Notes under the pieces: model-generated
The model's database searches: none
What the model was told of the DNA's origin: nothing
Seen by the model: the letters and a program-made list of their open reading frames with translations, nothing else
In this document: positions 25,598 to 35,083 of the stretch, piece after piece
How positions within the stretch are numbered: position 1 is the first letter of the stretch
How the letters are laid out: each line of letters opens with the position of its first letter
Program-made: the position numbers and the translations under genes
Origin: Rhizobiaceae bacterium
GTDB taxonomy: Bacteria > Pseudomonadota > Alphaproteobacteria > Rhizobiales > Rhizobiaceae
Reading direction: 5' to 3'
Length of the DNA stretch: 64,000 nucleotides
NCBI GenBank assembly: GCA_019635775.1
Contig: JAHBYU010000011.1
Span: 1 to 64,000, forward strand

Positions 25598-26760
25598 AGC
25601 CTTCCGATCCAATCGGCAAGCCTGTCGGCAGCCTCCTCGACATGATCGAGGCGGCGGTGGAAACACAGCCTTAGATAGCCTTCGCCGGCTTGCCCGAAGG
25701 CGATGCCCGGAGCAAGACCGACCCGTGCGTTGTCGACGATGTCGAACGCCGCCTTCGTCGAATCGTCCATGCCGTCAACCCGAAAGAACAGGTAGAAGGC
25801 GCCCGGAGGGACGCTGAAACGCACCCTGCCCGTCGCTGCCAGCTTGCGGCATACGAGGTCCCGCGAAGCCCTGGCCTGCGCTATCTGTGCCGAGAGGAAT
25901 GCATCGCCCTGGTCCAGGGCCGCAATCGCTCCGCGCTGCAGGAACTGCGCCACACCGGAACTGGAATACTGGACCAGGTTCTCGAAGGTTCGCCCGAGCG
26001 ACGGATGCGCTTTCATCCAGCCGATGCGCCAGCCTGTCATCGCCCAATTCTTGGAAAAGGTGTTGACGAAGAGAATCCTGTCCTCGGGTTCCATGATATC
26101 CATGAAGGATGGCGCGCGGCCTGCGCCATAGTGGAACAGCGCGTAGATCTCGTCCGCTATGATCCAGATTCCATGCCGACGGGCCAGATCGAGCAAAGCC
26201 TTCAGCGTGTCCATGTCGGCCGTCCAGCCTGTCGGATTGGCCGGCGTGTTGACGAACATCACCGTGGTGCGTGGCGAGATCGCCGCCTCGACACGGCCGA
26301 CATCGCAATACCATCCGTTGTCACCTTCGACGAGCGGGACTGGAACCGGCGTTGCGCCGGCGACACCTGCCGCGCCTGCGAAGTTTGGCCATGCCGGCTC
26401 AAGGTAGATCGCTTCGTCGCCCGCGCCGGCCGTCGCCTCAATCGCAAGCACAATCGCCTGCATGCCGCCGATGGTTACAATGAATTCGTCGGGAGAAAAC
26501 TCGAGCCCGAAGTGCCGCCTGTGGTAGCGCGCCAGCGCATCACGCAACTCCGGTATTCCACCCTGCCAGGTGTAGAAGGTTTCGCCGGCGTCGAGCCCCT
26601 GCTTGACTGCTTCGTTGATGAAGTCGGGGGTGGGCTGGTCGCTTTCGCCGGACCAGAGCGGGATCAGTCCCTTTCGGTCCCGGCCATAGTTTGCTACGGC
26701 CTCTATTCCGCTTACTGGCGCTCGGCGCGCGTCCGCCCGCAGGTCGTCTATCAAAGTCAT
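25594..26760 (-). CDS. class I/II pyridoxal-phosphate aminotransferase
   Basis: A 388-residue fold-type I aminotransferase. N-T-P-A-N-P-T-G-W, the A-D-E-I-Y segment and [15 protein letters not shown] (Schiff-base Lys) are clear, as is the C-terminal R-L-C-F-H for carboxylate binding. Aspartate or aromatic amino acids are usual substrates; specificity cannot be set from sequence. ATG 26760. Single gene, convergent with hemA. Confidence 0.88.
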   Translation of the reverse strand: MTLIDDLRADARRAPVSGIEAVANYGRDRKGLIPLWSGESDQPTPDFINEAVKQGLDAGETFYTWQGGIPELRDALARYHRRHFGLEFSPDEFIVTIGGMQAIVLAIEATAGAGDEAIYLEPAWPNFAGAAGVAGATPVPVPLVEGDNGWYCDVGRVEAAISPRTTVMFVNTPANPTGWTADMDTLKALLDLARRHGIWIIADEIYALFHYGAGRAPSFMDIMEPEDRILFVNTFSKNWAMTGWRIGWMKAHPSLGRTFENLVQYSSSGVAQFLQRGAIAALDQGDAFLSAQIAQARASRDLVCRKLAATGRVRFSVPPGAFYLFFRVDGMDDSTKAAFDIVDNARVGLAPGIAFGQAGEGYLRLCFHRRLDHVEEAADRLADWIGRL

Positions 26761-26820
26761 TGGGATTCGAGCCTTGAATTCAATGGCTCGATTTAACGGT
26801 TTTACTCCGCGCCGGAAATC

Positions 26821-26846
26821 AAAACCCGGCGGCCAGCGTCGCCGGG
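26821..26846 (-). terminator. terminator of mscL
   Basis: On the minus strand CCCGGCG / CGCCGGG forms a 7-bp stem with an 8-nt loop, followed by TTTTGATTT. It lies 22 bases after the mscL stop. Confidence 0.8.
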
Positions 26847-26867
26847 CCTTTGAGCCAGAGGCAGGCC

Positions 26868-27293
26868 TTAGGCCTTCTTCGCCAGCAGATCGCGTATTTC
26901 CGTCAGCAACTGGACATCGGCGGGTGGCGGCGCGGCCGGCGCAGCCTCCTTCTGTTTTTCGAGCCTGCGGCGCATCGTGTTCACGCCCTTGACCATCAGG
27001 AAGATGATCCAGGCAAGGATCAGGAAGTTGATCACAACCGTTAGGAAGTTACCCCAGGCGAAGACTGCGCCCTGCTTCTTGGCTTCCTCCAGAGTTACCG
27101 CGGTCACGTTGGATGACAGCGGCAGGAAATAATTGGAGAAGTCGAAGCCACCAAAAATGGCGCCTACGACCGGCATTATGATGTCGCCAACCAACGAATT
27201 GACAATCAGACCGAAGGCCCCACCGATGATCACGCCAACGGCGAGATCCATGACATTGCCCTTCGAGATGAATTCCTGGAATTCCTTCAGCAT
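26868..27293 (-). CDS. mscL: large-conductance mechanosensitive channel MscL
   Basis: A 141-residue channel subunit, normal family length. [20 protein letters not shown] at the N terminus covers the amphipathic S1 helix and start of TM1. TM2 is near residues 80-100, followed by a Lys/Arg-rich linker and a C-terminal helix. Pentamers act as an inner-membrane pressure valve under hypo-osmotic shock. ATG 27293 has a very strong AAGGAGGG upstream; a TTG one codon earlier is an alternative without consequence. A terminator follows. Confidence 0.96.
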   Translation of the reverse strand: MLKEFQEFISKGNVMDLAVGVIIGGAFGLIVNSLVGDIIMPVVGAIFGGFDFSNYFLPLSSNVTAVTLEEAKKQGAVFAWGNFLTVVINFLILAWIIFLMVKGVNTMRRRLEKQKEAAPAAPPPADVQLLTEIRDLLAKKA

Positions 27294-27483
27294 CAAAAAC
27301 CCTCCTTGGTTTCTGCAGGCGGATGAGATTCGTTCCCGCGCAAACCTACCAAATTTATTGACCTGAAATACCTTACAAATTCAACCGCAAAGGCCTTCTA
27401 GCTAGAAAGCCGGATAGGTCGGCCGATGGACTTAAAAGGCAAGCTGTGCTTGCGTGACACGGCTGCCACAGCGCCAGGGGAGG

Positions 27484-30400
27484 ATGTTTCAGGCGGTGCA
27501 GGGTTGGGTCGTCATTTTCGTCGCTGTCGCCTATATCACGCTGCTGTTCGCTATCGCCAGCATCGGGGACCGATGGTCTGCGCGAAGGACTCCGGCGCGG
27601 TCGAGACCGTATATCTATGCATTGAGCCTCGCCATCTACTGCACTTCTTGGACATTTTTCGGCTCGGTCGGCCTTGCGACTGAACGCGGTCTTGAATTCC
27701 TCACCATCTATATCGGCCCTATCCTCGTATTCGTTTTCGGTTTCCCGCTCCTCAAACGGATCGTGGCACTCGCCAAAGCCGAGAAAATCACATCGATCGC
27801 GGACTTTCTCGGCGCACGATACGGAAAGAGCTTCTCGGTGGCGTCTATCGCCACGCTGATCGCGGTGGTCGGCGCGGTTCCTTATATTGCCCTGCAGTTG
27901 AAGGCGATCGCCGGATCGGTCAGCCTGATGGTCGAGCACTATAACGGTTCGCCACTGTCCTTCGACCCGTTCGTCAGTGATATCTCGCTGATCATCGCAA
28001 TGCTGCTGGCGTTGTTTGCAGTGCTGTTTGGCACCCGGCACGCCGACGCTACTGAACATCAGGATGGATTGGTTATTGCGGTCGCGGTGGAATCCGTCGT
28101 CAAGCTTGCTGCGTTCCTAGCCATCGGAATACTCGTCTTTTTTTTCCTTTTCGGCAGCCCGCAAGGCCTGTTCGAGGCGCTTGGCTCCAATCCGCAGGTG
28201 CAAGCCTCGCTGGAACACCGGACCTCGCTTGGAACCTGGCTTGTCATGACGACGCTCAGCGGCTTCGCCATAATCATGCTGCCCCGGCAGTTCTACGTCA
28301 TGATCGTGGAAAACCGTGCCGAAGACGAATTGCGGACGGCAACATGGGTGTTCCCGCTCTACCTGATCGCAATCAACCTGTTTGTGATTCCCGTCGCGCT
28401 AGCCGGGCTCGTGCTTGTCGGTGGAGCAACAAGCAGCGACCTCTATGTGTTGTCCCTTCCTTTGCTGAACGGTCACGACGCGCTGGCCATGACGGCCTTC
28501 GTCGGTGGGCTGTCCGCCGCAACCGCCATGGTGATTGTGGAATGCGTCGCATTGTCCATCATGATTTCCAACGACCTCGTCATCCCCCTCTTCGTGCGGC
28601 GGCAGCTCAAAAGTCGCTCCGATGAGAACGGTGACTGGTCCACTCTCATCCTCAATATTCGGCGGGCATCCATCTTCATAATGCTGTTTGTCGCGTTCCT
28701 CTATTATCGCGAGAGTACCAACAACACGCGGCTGGCTTCGATCGGCCTGATGTCGTTTGCTGCCATTGCCCAGTTCGCACCGGCATTTTTCGGCGCGCTT
28801 ATCTGGCGCGGGGCTAACTCGCGTGGCGCCGCACTTGGCATGGCGGCGGGAATTGCGGTTTGGGCTTATACGCTCCTCCTACCGTCGCTGGCAGGCCCCG
28901 AGACCGACATTATCCTTCACGGTCCGTTTGGCATTGACGCGCTCAGGCCCCAGGCACTTTTCGGCACGGAAGCCGAGCCCCTCAACCACGGCGTCATGTG
29001 GAGCCTTTCCATCAACCTGCTCTTCTTCATTTTGGGCTCCCTGTCGCGCGCCTCGGTTCCGCTCGAACGCATCCAGGCCGCCATCTTCGTCCCGCGCGAC
29101 GCAGGCCCGATGCCAAGCCTGAAGCGCTTTCGCACCACGGTTACTGTAAACGACCTGAAGGACACGATCTCGCGCTATCTCGGGGTTGAGCGGACCGAGC
29201 GCTCGTTCCAGACATTTGAGGCAAGGAACGGCCGCCTTAACGGCAACGAACAGGCCGGGATGGACCTTGTTCGTTACTCCGAACAGCTGCTTGCAAGCGC
29301 CGTCGGGTCTTCGTCGGCTCGCCTCATCCTGTCACTGCTGTTCAAGCGCGCGGACAGCGCTTCGCGCGACACATTCCGCCTGCTCGACGACGCAACAGAG
29401 GCATTGCAGCACAATCGCGACCTCCTTCAGATCGCCCTCGATCAGATGGAACAAGGAATCACAGTCTTCGATCCGGACTTCCGCCTGACCTGCTGGAACA
29501 GGCAGTACCGGCTGCTGTTCGACTTGCCTGACGAGATGGGACAGGTCGGCGTCTCTCTGGATCAGATATTGCGTTACCTGGCGCAGCGCGGCGATATCGA
29601 GCCCAATGACAAGGTCGCCATCCTTGATCGCCTGACAACCTTCGGCACGGCGTGGCAAATGGAGTTGAAGACGAGCGGACGCATCCTCGAACTGCGTGCC
29701 AACCCCATGCCGGATGGCGGGATCGTCGCGACCTACGCTGACATCACCCAGCGCGTCGAGGCGGATCTTGCGCTGAAGCGGGTAAATGAATCGCTGGAGC
29801 AACGTGTCGCCCGCAGAACCGCCGAGATTACCCGCGTCAATGAAGAGCTTGCACAGGCACAGATGCTTGCCGAAGAGGCCAACCTCGGCAAGACACGCTT
29901 CCTCGCCGCAGCAGGCCACGATATCCTCCAGCCACTGAACGCCGCACGCCTCTACTGCTCGTCGCTTATGGAAAGGACCGGCTCCAACCCCGAAGCGGAA
30001 GCCGTTTCCAACATCGAATCCTCGTTGGAATCTGTGGAAACCATCCTTGGGGCGGTGCTCGATATCTCACGCCTCGATGCCGGCGCCATGAAGCCCGTCG
30101 AAACGGTGTTCAGGCTTGATGCATTGTTGCGCCAGATAGCCACTGACTTCCAGCCTTCGGCGGCTGAGAAGGGGCTCCTTCTGACGATAGTGCCTTCCTC
30201 GGTGACGGTGAAGACCGATCGTAACCTGTTGCGCCGCCTTATCCAGAACCTTGTGTCAAACGCTGTGAAATACACCCGGACCGGCCGGATCCTTGTCGGT
30301 GTGCGCCGTCGAGGTGAACTGGCCGAGATCCAGATTTTCGATACCGGCATCGGCATACCTGTTGACAAGCTTCCAACCATTTTCGGCGAGTTCACCCGGC

Positions 30401-30987
30401 TCGAGGAAGGTGCAAGGGAGGCTCAGGGGCTTGGGCTTGGCCTCTCCATTGTCGATCGTATAGCCCGCGTCCTGCGGCTCGAGCTGCAGGTTTATTCCGG
30501 TACCGGCAACGGTACCAGATTCTCGGTGATCCTGCCGATCTCGGAAGCCTCCGAAATATCCGCGACGGTAGAGGCCGCCGCGCCGGTTTTGCCGGGGACG
30601 GCGCTAACCGGGATGAACATCCTGTGCATCGACAACGACGCGCGCATCCTCGAAGGCATGCGGCTTCTGTTTTCAGGTTGGGGCTGCCAGGTTTCCACCC
30701 ATTCCGGCTCGTCGTCGCTTGCGACAGCCCCCTCCATGCCGATGCCCGACATCATTCTGGCCGACTACCACCTCGACGGCGAGACCGGGCTTGACGTCAT
30801 CTCGGACCTACGGACACGCTTCTCCGTGACGGTACCCGCGATACTGGTGACCGCGGATCGCTCGAACGAGGTTCGGGAGGCAGCCGACCGCATGGACGTC
30901 CCGGTGATAAACAAGCCCCTCAAGCCTGCCGTGCTCCGCTCGCTGATTACACGAATTCGCAGGATGACGCCCGCAGCCGCGGAGTAG
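27484..30987 (+). CDS. hybrid sensor histidine kinase fused to a sodium:solute symporter domain (CrbS/MxtR-like)
   Basis: A 1167-residue protein. Residues about 1-490 form an SSS (PutP-like) transporter module of about 13 helices. A PAS-like region (about 640-760) and coiled coil lead to the kinase: H812 in GHDILQPLNAARLY is the phospho-acceptor. The ATPase domain has N-box N-L-V-S-N-A-V-K-Y and G-L-G-L-G-L-S-I near 900-1010. A C-terminal receiver has D1094 (LADYHLDGETG). The layout matches CrbS (Vibrio) and MxtR (Pseudomonas), which with a LuxR-type regulator control acetyl-CoA synthetase. ATG 27484 has AGGGGAGG directly upstream. Its likely partner is the convergent gene at 30992. Confidence 0.9.
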   Translation: MFQAVQGWVVIFVAVAYITLLFAIASIGDRWSARRTPARSRPYIYALSLAIYCTSWTFFGSVGLATERGLEFLTIYIGPILVFVFGFPLLKRIVALAKAEKITSIADFLGARYGKSFSVASIATLIAVVGAVPYIALQLKAIAGSVSLMVEHYNGSPLSFDPFVSDISLIIAMLLALFAVLFGTRHADATEHQDGLVIAVAVESVVKLAAFLAIGILVFFFLFGSPQGLFEALGSNPQVQASLEHRTSLGTWLVMTTLSGFAIIMLPRQFYVMIVENRAEDELRTATWVFPLYLIAINLFVIPVALAGLVLVGGATSSDLYVLSLPLLNGHDALAMTAFVGGLSAATAMVIVECVALSIMISNDLVIPLFVRRQLKSRSDENGDWSTLILNIRRASIFIMLFVAFLYYRESTNNTRLASIGLMSFAAIAQFAPAFFGALIWRGANSRGAALGMAAGIAVWAYTLLLPSLAGPETDIILHGPFGIDALRPQALFGTEAEPLNHGVMWSLSINLLFFILGSLSRASVPLERIQAAIFVPRDAGPMPSLKRFRTTVTVNDLKDTISRYLGVERTERSFQTFEARNGRLNGNEQAGMDLVRYSEQLLASAVGSSSARLILSLLFKRADSASRDTFRLLDDATEALQHNRDLLQIALDQMEQGITVFDPDFRLTCWNRQYRLLFDLPDEMGQVGVSLDQILRYLAQRGDIEPNDKVAILDRLTTFGTAWQMELKTSGRILELRANPMPDGGIVATYADITQRVEADLALKRVNESLEQRVARRTAEITRVNEELAQAQMLAEEANLGKTRFLAAAGHDILQPLNAARLYCSSLMERTGSNPEAEAVSNIESSLESVETILGAVLDISRLDAGAMKPVETVFRLDALLRQIATDFQPSAAEKGLLLTIVPSSVTVKTDRNLLRRLIQNLVSNAVKYTRTGRILVGVRRRGELAEIQIFDTGIGIPVDKLPTIFGEFTRLEEGAREAQGLGLGLSIVDRIARVLRLELQVYSGTGNGTRFSVILPISEASEISATVEAAAPVLPGTALTGMNILCIDNDARILEGMRLLFSGWGCQVSTHSGSSSLATAPSMPMPDIILADYHLDGETGLDVISDLRTRFSVTVPAILVTADRSNEVREAADRMDVPVINKPLKPAVLRSLITRIRRMTPAAAE

Positions 30988-30991
30988 ATTT

Positions 30992-31651
30992 TCAGCCCGA
31001 AGGCTGAACCGGATCGGCCCCAATGCGCGAGAGCAGGATCACGGCCTGGGTTCGGCTGTCGACGCCAAGTTTGTGCAGCACTGCGGAGACGTGGGCCTTG
31101 ATGGTTGCCTCCGAAACACCAAGCTCATAGGCAATCTGCTTGTTGAGGAGCCCTTCGGCAAGCATCCCCAGAACCCGTGTCTGCTGTGGCGTCAAAGACT
31201 GGAGGCGCTTTATCAGGTCGGAGATTTCTGGATCGCGCTCGACGCCAAGATCTATTCCGGTCGGGGTTGTCACCCCGCCGTGCAGCACGGTCTCAACCGC
31301 AATGCGAATATCCTCCAGGCTCGCGGATTTCGAAACGAACCCGGAGGCTCCAAGCTCAAGCGCCCGCCTGATGGTTTCCGCATCGTCATGGGCCGAGACG
31401 ACCACCAGCGGCACGGTCGCGTTCATGCCACGCAGCGAGATCAGGCCGGAGAGCCCCGATGCACCGGGCATGGCAAGGTCGAGTAAAACCAGATCGAGAT
31501 CGTCATTGCCCGCAATCAAGGCCTTGGCACTGTCGAAGTCGCCTGCCTCGAGAATGGATGCAACATCGCCCAGCCCTGCAATCGCCTGCTTCAGGGCACC
31601 GCGGAAAAGCGGATGGTCGTCTGCGATTACGAACTTGTAGCCAGACGACAA
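30992..31651 (-). CDS. LuxR/NarL-family response regulator (CrbR/ErdR-like)
   Basis: A 219-residue response regulator. The receiver opens with FVIADDHPLFRGAL, carries phospho-Asp in LLDLAMPGASG and the switch K in GFVSKSAS. The LuxR-type helix-turn-helix near 150-210 includes LTPQQTRVLGMLAEGLLNKQ and S-E-A-T-I-K-A-H-V. The start is TTG 31651, six bases after a strong GGAG; longer in-frame starts up to a GTG at 31747 add a tail unlike receivers. It ends five bases from the hybrid kinase end, convergent, as in CrbS/CrbR pairs. Target acs is inferred. Confidence 0.9.
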   Translation of the reverse strand: MSSGYKFVIADDHPLFRGALKQAIAGLGDVASILEAGDFDSAKALIAGNDDLDLVLLDLAMPGASGLSGLISLRGMNATVPLVVVSAHDDAETIRRALELGASGFVSKSASLEDIRIAVETVLHGGVTTPTGIDLGVERDPEISDLIKRLQSLTPQQTRVLGMLAEGLLNKQIAYELGVSEATIKAHVSAVLHKLGVDSRTQAVILLSRIGADPVQPSG

Positions 31652-31775
31652 ATGCCCCTCCCGCAACGCCCCTGATGTGCTTTGGCTATGAACGCAGGAC
31701 GCGATTATGCGGCGCTGCGAGGTATTTTCAATCCCGTGACTCGGCACGGTATTCTCCCGTCACAGGGAATACCAG

Positions 31776-32237
31776 TCAGGTTCTGTTCACGCCGGGTTCG
31801 CCATCCGTGGGTTTATCCTGCTCGAATTCCCTGACGATCGACATGAAGCTTCTGAAAAACCGTTCCATGTAGCCCATCGTCCGGTTGAAATCCTCCTCGG
31901 TCGGCAGGGTCTGCTCGATTTTGGCGGCAAGAGAGTTCTCGAGTCGCGAAACACGCTCTTCCAGTGCATCCACACTGGCCACCCGGTTTTCGAGAGCCTT
32001 CAATTGAGATTGCAAGCGCTCGATCTCGTCTTGTGTAGCGCTTCTTTCGTCAGCCGCCATCCGGCAGACCAGCGCTCCCGCCTTTTCGGCGCAGATCGAC
32101 ATTTCTCCCGTTCTTGTGTCCATCCGGACATAGCCGTCTGGTGTCTTTTCCAGCCTGTAGCGGTCAGGCTCGCTTGCGTGGGCCGCTGTGACCGATTGGG
32201 CAACCACGGCCAACACGGCAATGACGAGTGGACGCAT
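31776..32237 (-). CDS. secreted coiled-coil protein of unknown function
   Basis: A 153-residue protein with a signal peptide (about residues 1-22, ending A-H-A-S). A small domain follows with R-L-E-K-T-P-D-G-Y-V-R-M-D-T-R-T-G and paired cysteines in S-I-C-A-E...L-V-C-R. A coiled coil (about 65-115) with Leu heptads precedes an acidic/Pro-rich tail. Proteins of this layout are common in Hyphomicrobiales and unnamed. ATG 32237 has ATGGAGGATG just upstream; the first ATG at 32249 is less likely. Expected in the periplasm. Confidence 0.7.
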   Translation of the reverse strand: MRPLVIAVLAVVAQSVTAAHASEPDRYRLEKTPDGYVRMDTRTGEMSICAEKAGALVCRMAADERSATQDEIERLQSQLKALENRVASVDALEERVSRLENSLAAKIEQTLPTEEDFNRTMGYMERFFRSFMSIVREFEQDKPTDGEPGVNRT

Positions 32238-32377
32238 CGCATCCTCCATTCGTTCGATCAGGCGGCGTAACCCTGCCTATACCTTCAACTTAACAGATTT
32301 TCAGGATGCTTTGCGCCGAAATTGGGGAGATGGAGGGGGGCCGGCTTTCACGTGCGCTGCTTTCAGCCTATAGCCGC

Positions 32378-32728
32378 ATGATGGCCGAAATCGTCTACAA
32401 AATCTGTTCCGAACAGCTCTGGCAGGAAGCAAAGAGACAAGGACATTTCGACGGGGCGGCAATCGATTTGGCCGACGGCTTTATCCATTTTTCGACTGCT
32501 TCACAGGTCCGGGAAACGGCCGCGAAGCATTTTTCCGGTCAGCATGACCTTGTGCTGGTAGCTGTGCCGGCGAAGCAACTCGGTCCGGCGCTGAAATGGG
32601 AGGTCTCCCGTGGCGGCGCCTTGTTTCCGCACCTATACGCGTCACTAGATCTTTCAGTGGTTCTGTGGACGCGACCGCTTCCGTTGGACGATCACGACAC
32701 TCATATATTTCCGGCTGACCTCCCATGA
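32378..32728 (+). CDS. DUF952-family protein
   Basis: A 116-residue protein (115 from the second ATG at 32381) with M-A-E-I-V-Y-K-I at the N terminus and D-G-F-I-H-F-S-T-A-S-Q-V as the central family motif, followed by K-W-E-V-S-R-G-G-A-L-F-P-H-L-Y. DUF952 members have no known activity; some are annotated as glutathione-S-transferase-like without proof. The stop overlaps the pyrD start (ATGATG), so the two are co-translated. Confidence 0.85.
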   Translation: MMAEIVYKICSEQLWQEAKRQGHFDGAAIDLADGFIHFSTASQVRETAAKHFSGQHDLVLVAVPAKQLGPALKWEVSRGGALFPHLYASLDLSVVLWTRPLPLDDHDTHIFPADLP

Positions 32729-33816
32729 TGCTCGACGTCTTTGAAAAGATCGGTCGCAGGGCACTGTTCTGCCTCGACCCGGAGACGGCCCACGGCCTTT
32801 CAATAAAGGCGCTGAAGGCAGGGCTGCCGGTCGCAAAGTCGCCACGCTACGACGAGCGACTGCGCACTACGGTTGCCGGCATCACCTTCGACAATCCGCT
32901 TGGCATGGCTGCGGGCTATGACAAGAATGCCGAGGTTCCTGACGCGCTCCTTGCACTTGGCTTTGGCTTCACGGAAGTCGGCACCCTCACCCCCCGCCCG
33001 CAGGAAGGCAATCCGAAGCCCCGCATCTTCCGTCTGCCTGAGGACAGGGCAGTCATCAATCGGCTCGGCTTCAATAACGGCGGGCACGAGGCGGCAGAAG
33101 GCCGTCTCGCAGGGCGAGCCTGGCGCGCAGGGATCGTAGGCGTCAATATCGGCGCCAACAAGGATAGTACTGACCGCATCGGCGACTACGAGCTTGGCGT
33201 CCGGCGTTTCGCATCGCTCGCCGCCTACCTTACAGTGAATATTTCATCGCCCAACACCCCGGGCCTGCGTGACATGCAAGCCCGCGCCAGCCTCAAAGAG
33301 CTCCTCTCGCGGGTCGTCGCGGTTCGCGATCAGGCGACAAGGTCAGCGGAGCGGAAGGTCCCGATCTTTCTCAAGATCGCACCGGACCTGCATGAAGCAG
33401 ATCTCGGAGATATCGCGGCTGAAGTGATGGAAAATGGCATCGAAGGCGTGATTGTCTCCAACACCACGATTTCGCGTCCCTTGCTAAAGTCGGCCGCTCG
33501 CGGCGAAACGGGAGGACTGTCGGGACATCCGCTGTTCGAGCGCTCTACGATTGCTCTTGCAAGAATGCGAAGGCTGCTCGGTTCACATATTGCGCTTGTA
33601 GGTGTTGGTGGCGTGGAGGACCCCGACACGGCACTTGAGAAAATCCGTGCGGGCGCCGATCTCGTCCAGATTTACACCGGCATGGTGTACGCAGGGCCTG
33701 CATTGCCAGGCAAGATTGTGCAGGGCATGTCCCGATATCTCGACCGGGAAGGCATCACGGCAGTATCGGAGCTGCGTGACAGCCGTATGGCATTCTGGGC
33801 AGACAAACCGCTTTAG
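32725..33816 (+). CDS. pyrD: quinone-dependent dihydroorotate dehydrogenase (class 2)
   Basis: A 363-residue FMN enzyme of class 2. The N-terminal amphipathic segment V-F-E-K-I-G-R-R-A-L-F attaches it to the inner membrane. The core shows NPLGMAAGYDKNAEV, N-R-L-G-F-N-N-G-G, the active-site loop N-I-S-S-P-N-T-P-G-L-R and G-V-G-G-V near the end. It oxidises dihydroorotate to orotate in pyrimidine synthesis, passing electrons to quinone. It overlaps the DUF952 gene at its start and the convergent glycosyltransferase gene by four bases at its end. Confidence 0.97.
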   Translation: MMLDVFEKIGRRALFCLDPETAHGLSIKALKAGLPVAKSPRYDERLRTTVAGITFDNPLGMAAGYDKNAEVPDALLALGFGFTEVGTLTPRPQEGNPKPRIFRLPEDRAVINRLGFNNGGHEAAEGRLAGRAWRAGIVGVNIGANKDSTDRIGDYELGVRRFASLAAYLTVNISSPNTPGLRDMQARASLKELLSRVVAVRDQATRSAERKVPIFLKIAPDLHEADLGDIAAEVMENGIEGVIVSNTTISRPLLKSAARGETGGLSGHPLFERSTIALARMRRLLGSHIALVGVGGVEDPDTALEKIRAGADLVQIYTGMVYAGPALPGKIVQGMSRYLDREGITAVSELRDSRMAFWADKPL

Positions 33817-34652
33817 GATCCTGCGTTCGATACGCTCTGCCTGAAGGGTATGACCTTGAACACGGACTGGTGGGTCAACCGCAACCAATGCGGCCTGATG
33901 AATGTCCTAGCCTGCAAAACGGGCCGCCGAATCTCGCGCCATACCTTCGCGATTCCAGCCGGTTTCAACGGCCTTGCGTATTCTCGCTTGATGGGCATTT
34001 GAGGAGAAATCTGGGTCGGGAACCCGATCCGCCCGGGCTCACCGACGAGATGGCAATCCTGGATGCAGATAGCGGGATCTAGCTGGTAAGTCTTCACCGG
34101 CGCGGGGACACTCCCACGAGAAAAGAACAGAAGGCAGTCTACCGGCTCGCAGATCTGATCGCTGAGCGCCAGCAGCCGTCTCGCGGCCTGAAGAGACAGA
34201 AAATAACCAGCCGACCCAATCAGATCGGACTTGGCACGTCTGACCTTGCGACCGAATACACGTTCGCCCCTGAAAGAAAATTCTCCTGACAAGCAGTCGG
34301 TTTCTGCTCTCACGATATCAGCGTCTGCCGGAAGCCAGGATGACGAAGTCACGAAGGCCAGAAAGTCTTCGGCCAGATGGAGGTCGTCCTCGCAGACGAA
34401 AGCCCAAGGCTCACCAGCCTCGAGAATGCGCGCCCAGACATTCCTGTGACTGAGAAAGCACGCTATCTGCCCGGAAGTCATCGGGTTCCACACCAAATTT
34501 CGCGACAGCCAGAGGCGACGGTCGGAAGATGATAAATCCTGAGCATCAATAGCCGACACAATCAGCGCCTGTATGCCGTGTCGCCCGAATTGCGCCAGCA
34601 TATGTGCGCGTCTTTCCGTCGCGCGATCAAGATTGATGAGATAGCAAAGCAT
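33813..34652 (-). CDS. glycosyltransferase family 25 protein
   Basis: A 279-residue LPS-type transferase of family 25. It begins with Y-L-I-N-L-D-R-A-T-E-R-R, has G-Q-I-A-C-F-L-S-H-R-N-V-W and the acidic C-E-D-D-L segment, all typical of LgtB/LpsA-like enzymes that add galactose or related sugars to lipooligosaccharide. The C-terminal 70 residues are basic and could contact the membrane. ATG 34652. No other LPS gene adjoins. Confidence 0.88.
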   Translation of the reverse strand: MLCYLINLDRATERRAHMLAQFGRHGIQALIVSAIDAQDLSSSDRRLWLSRNLVWNPMTSGQIACFLSHRNVWARILEAGEPWAFVCEDDLHLAEDFLAFVTSSSWLPADADIVRAETDCLSGEFSFRGERVFGRKVRRAKSDLIGSAGYFLSLQAARRLLALSDQICEPVDCLLFFSRGSVPAPVKTYQLDPAICIQDCHLVGEPGRIGFPTQISPQMPIKREYARPLKPAGIAKVWREIRRPVLQARTFIRPHWLRLTHQSVFKVIPFRQSVSNAGS

Positions 34653-34734
34653 AGCCTTTGAAAGCTACCCTCACGCTTGCAACCAAAGAGACAAGCGTCA
34701 GCACACCTGATCAAGACCAGGTGAAACCGACCCC

Positions 34735-34998
34735 CTACTTACGATAGCTTAGCAGCCGAAGCAGAATGAAGGCGGGTACGACGATCGCGGCGCCCAGCAG
34801 GAAATAACCTATGAAACGCTCGATCGCCTGGAAGCCCGTGTTCCAGAGATCGACGAAGAAGTCGCGTATGCCGTTAAGGACATCCAGCGGCGACCAGCCA
34901 AAAGCGTTCATGACCACGCCGACCAGAAAGGAGATGACGACGAGCTTGATGATCACCCGCAGCGGCGAGTCGCCTAAAAAGCGGTCGAGTGACGACAC
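34735..34998 (-). CDS. small membrane protein, DUF6460-like
   Basis: An 87-residue protein with two hydrophobic helices (about 15-34 and 62-82) flanking an amphipathic middle that contains F-G-W-S-P-L-D-V-L-N-G-I. It starts M-S-S-L-D-R-F-L-G-D-S-P, a pattern I associate with a rhizobial family of unknown function. The start is GTG 34998 with CAGGAGATG upstream. Inner-membrane location is expected. Confidence 0.72.
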   Translation of the reverse strand: MSSLDRFLGDSPLRVIIKLVVISFLVGVVMNAFGWSPLDVLNGIRDFFVDLWNTGFQAIERFIGYFLLGAAIVVPAFILLRLLSYRK

Positions 34999-35083
34999 GT
35001 GGCATCTCCTGCAACAGATAGAGCGGAAAACCAGATACGCATTCGCCAGGCCGCGTTCAAGCCACGGCCAGGTTCTGAGGCCC

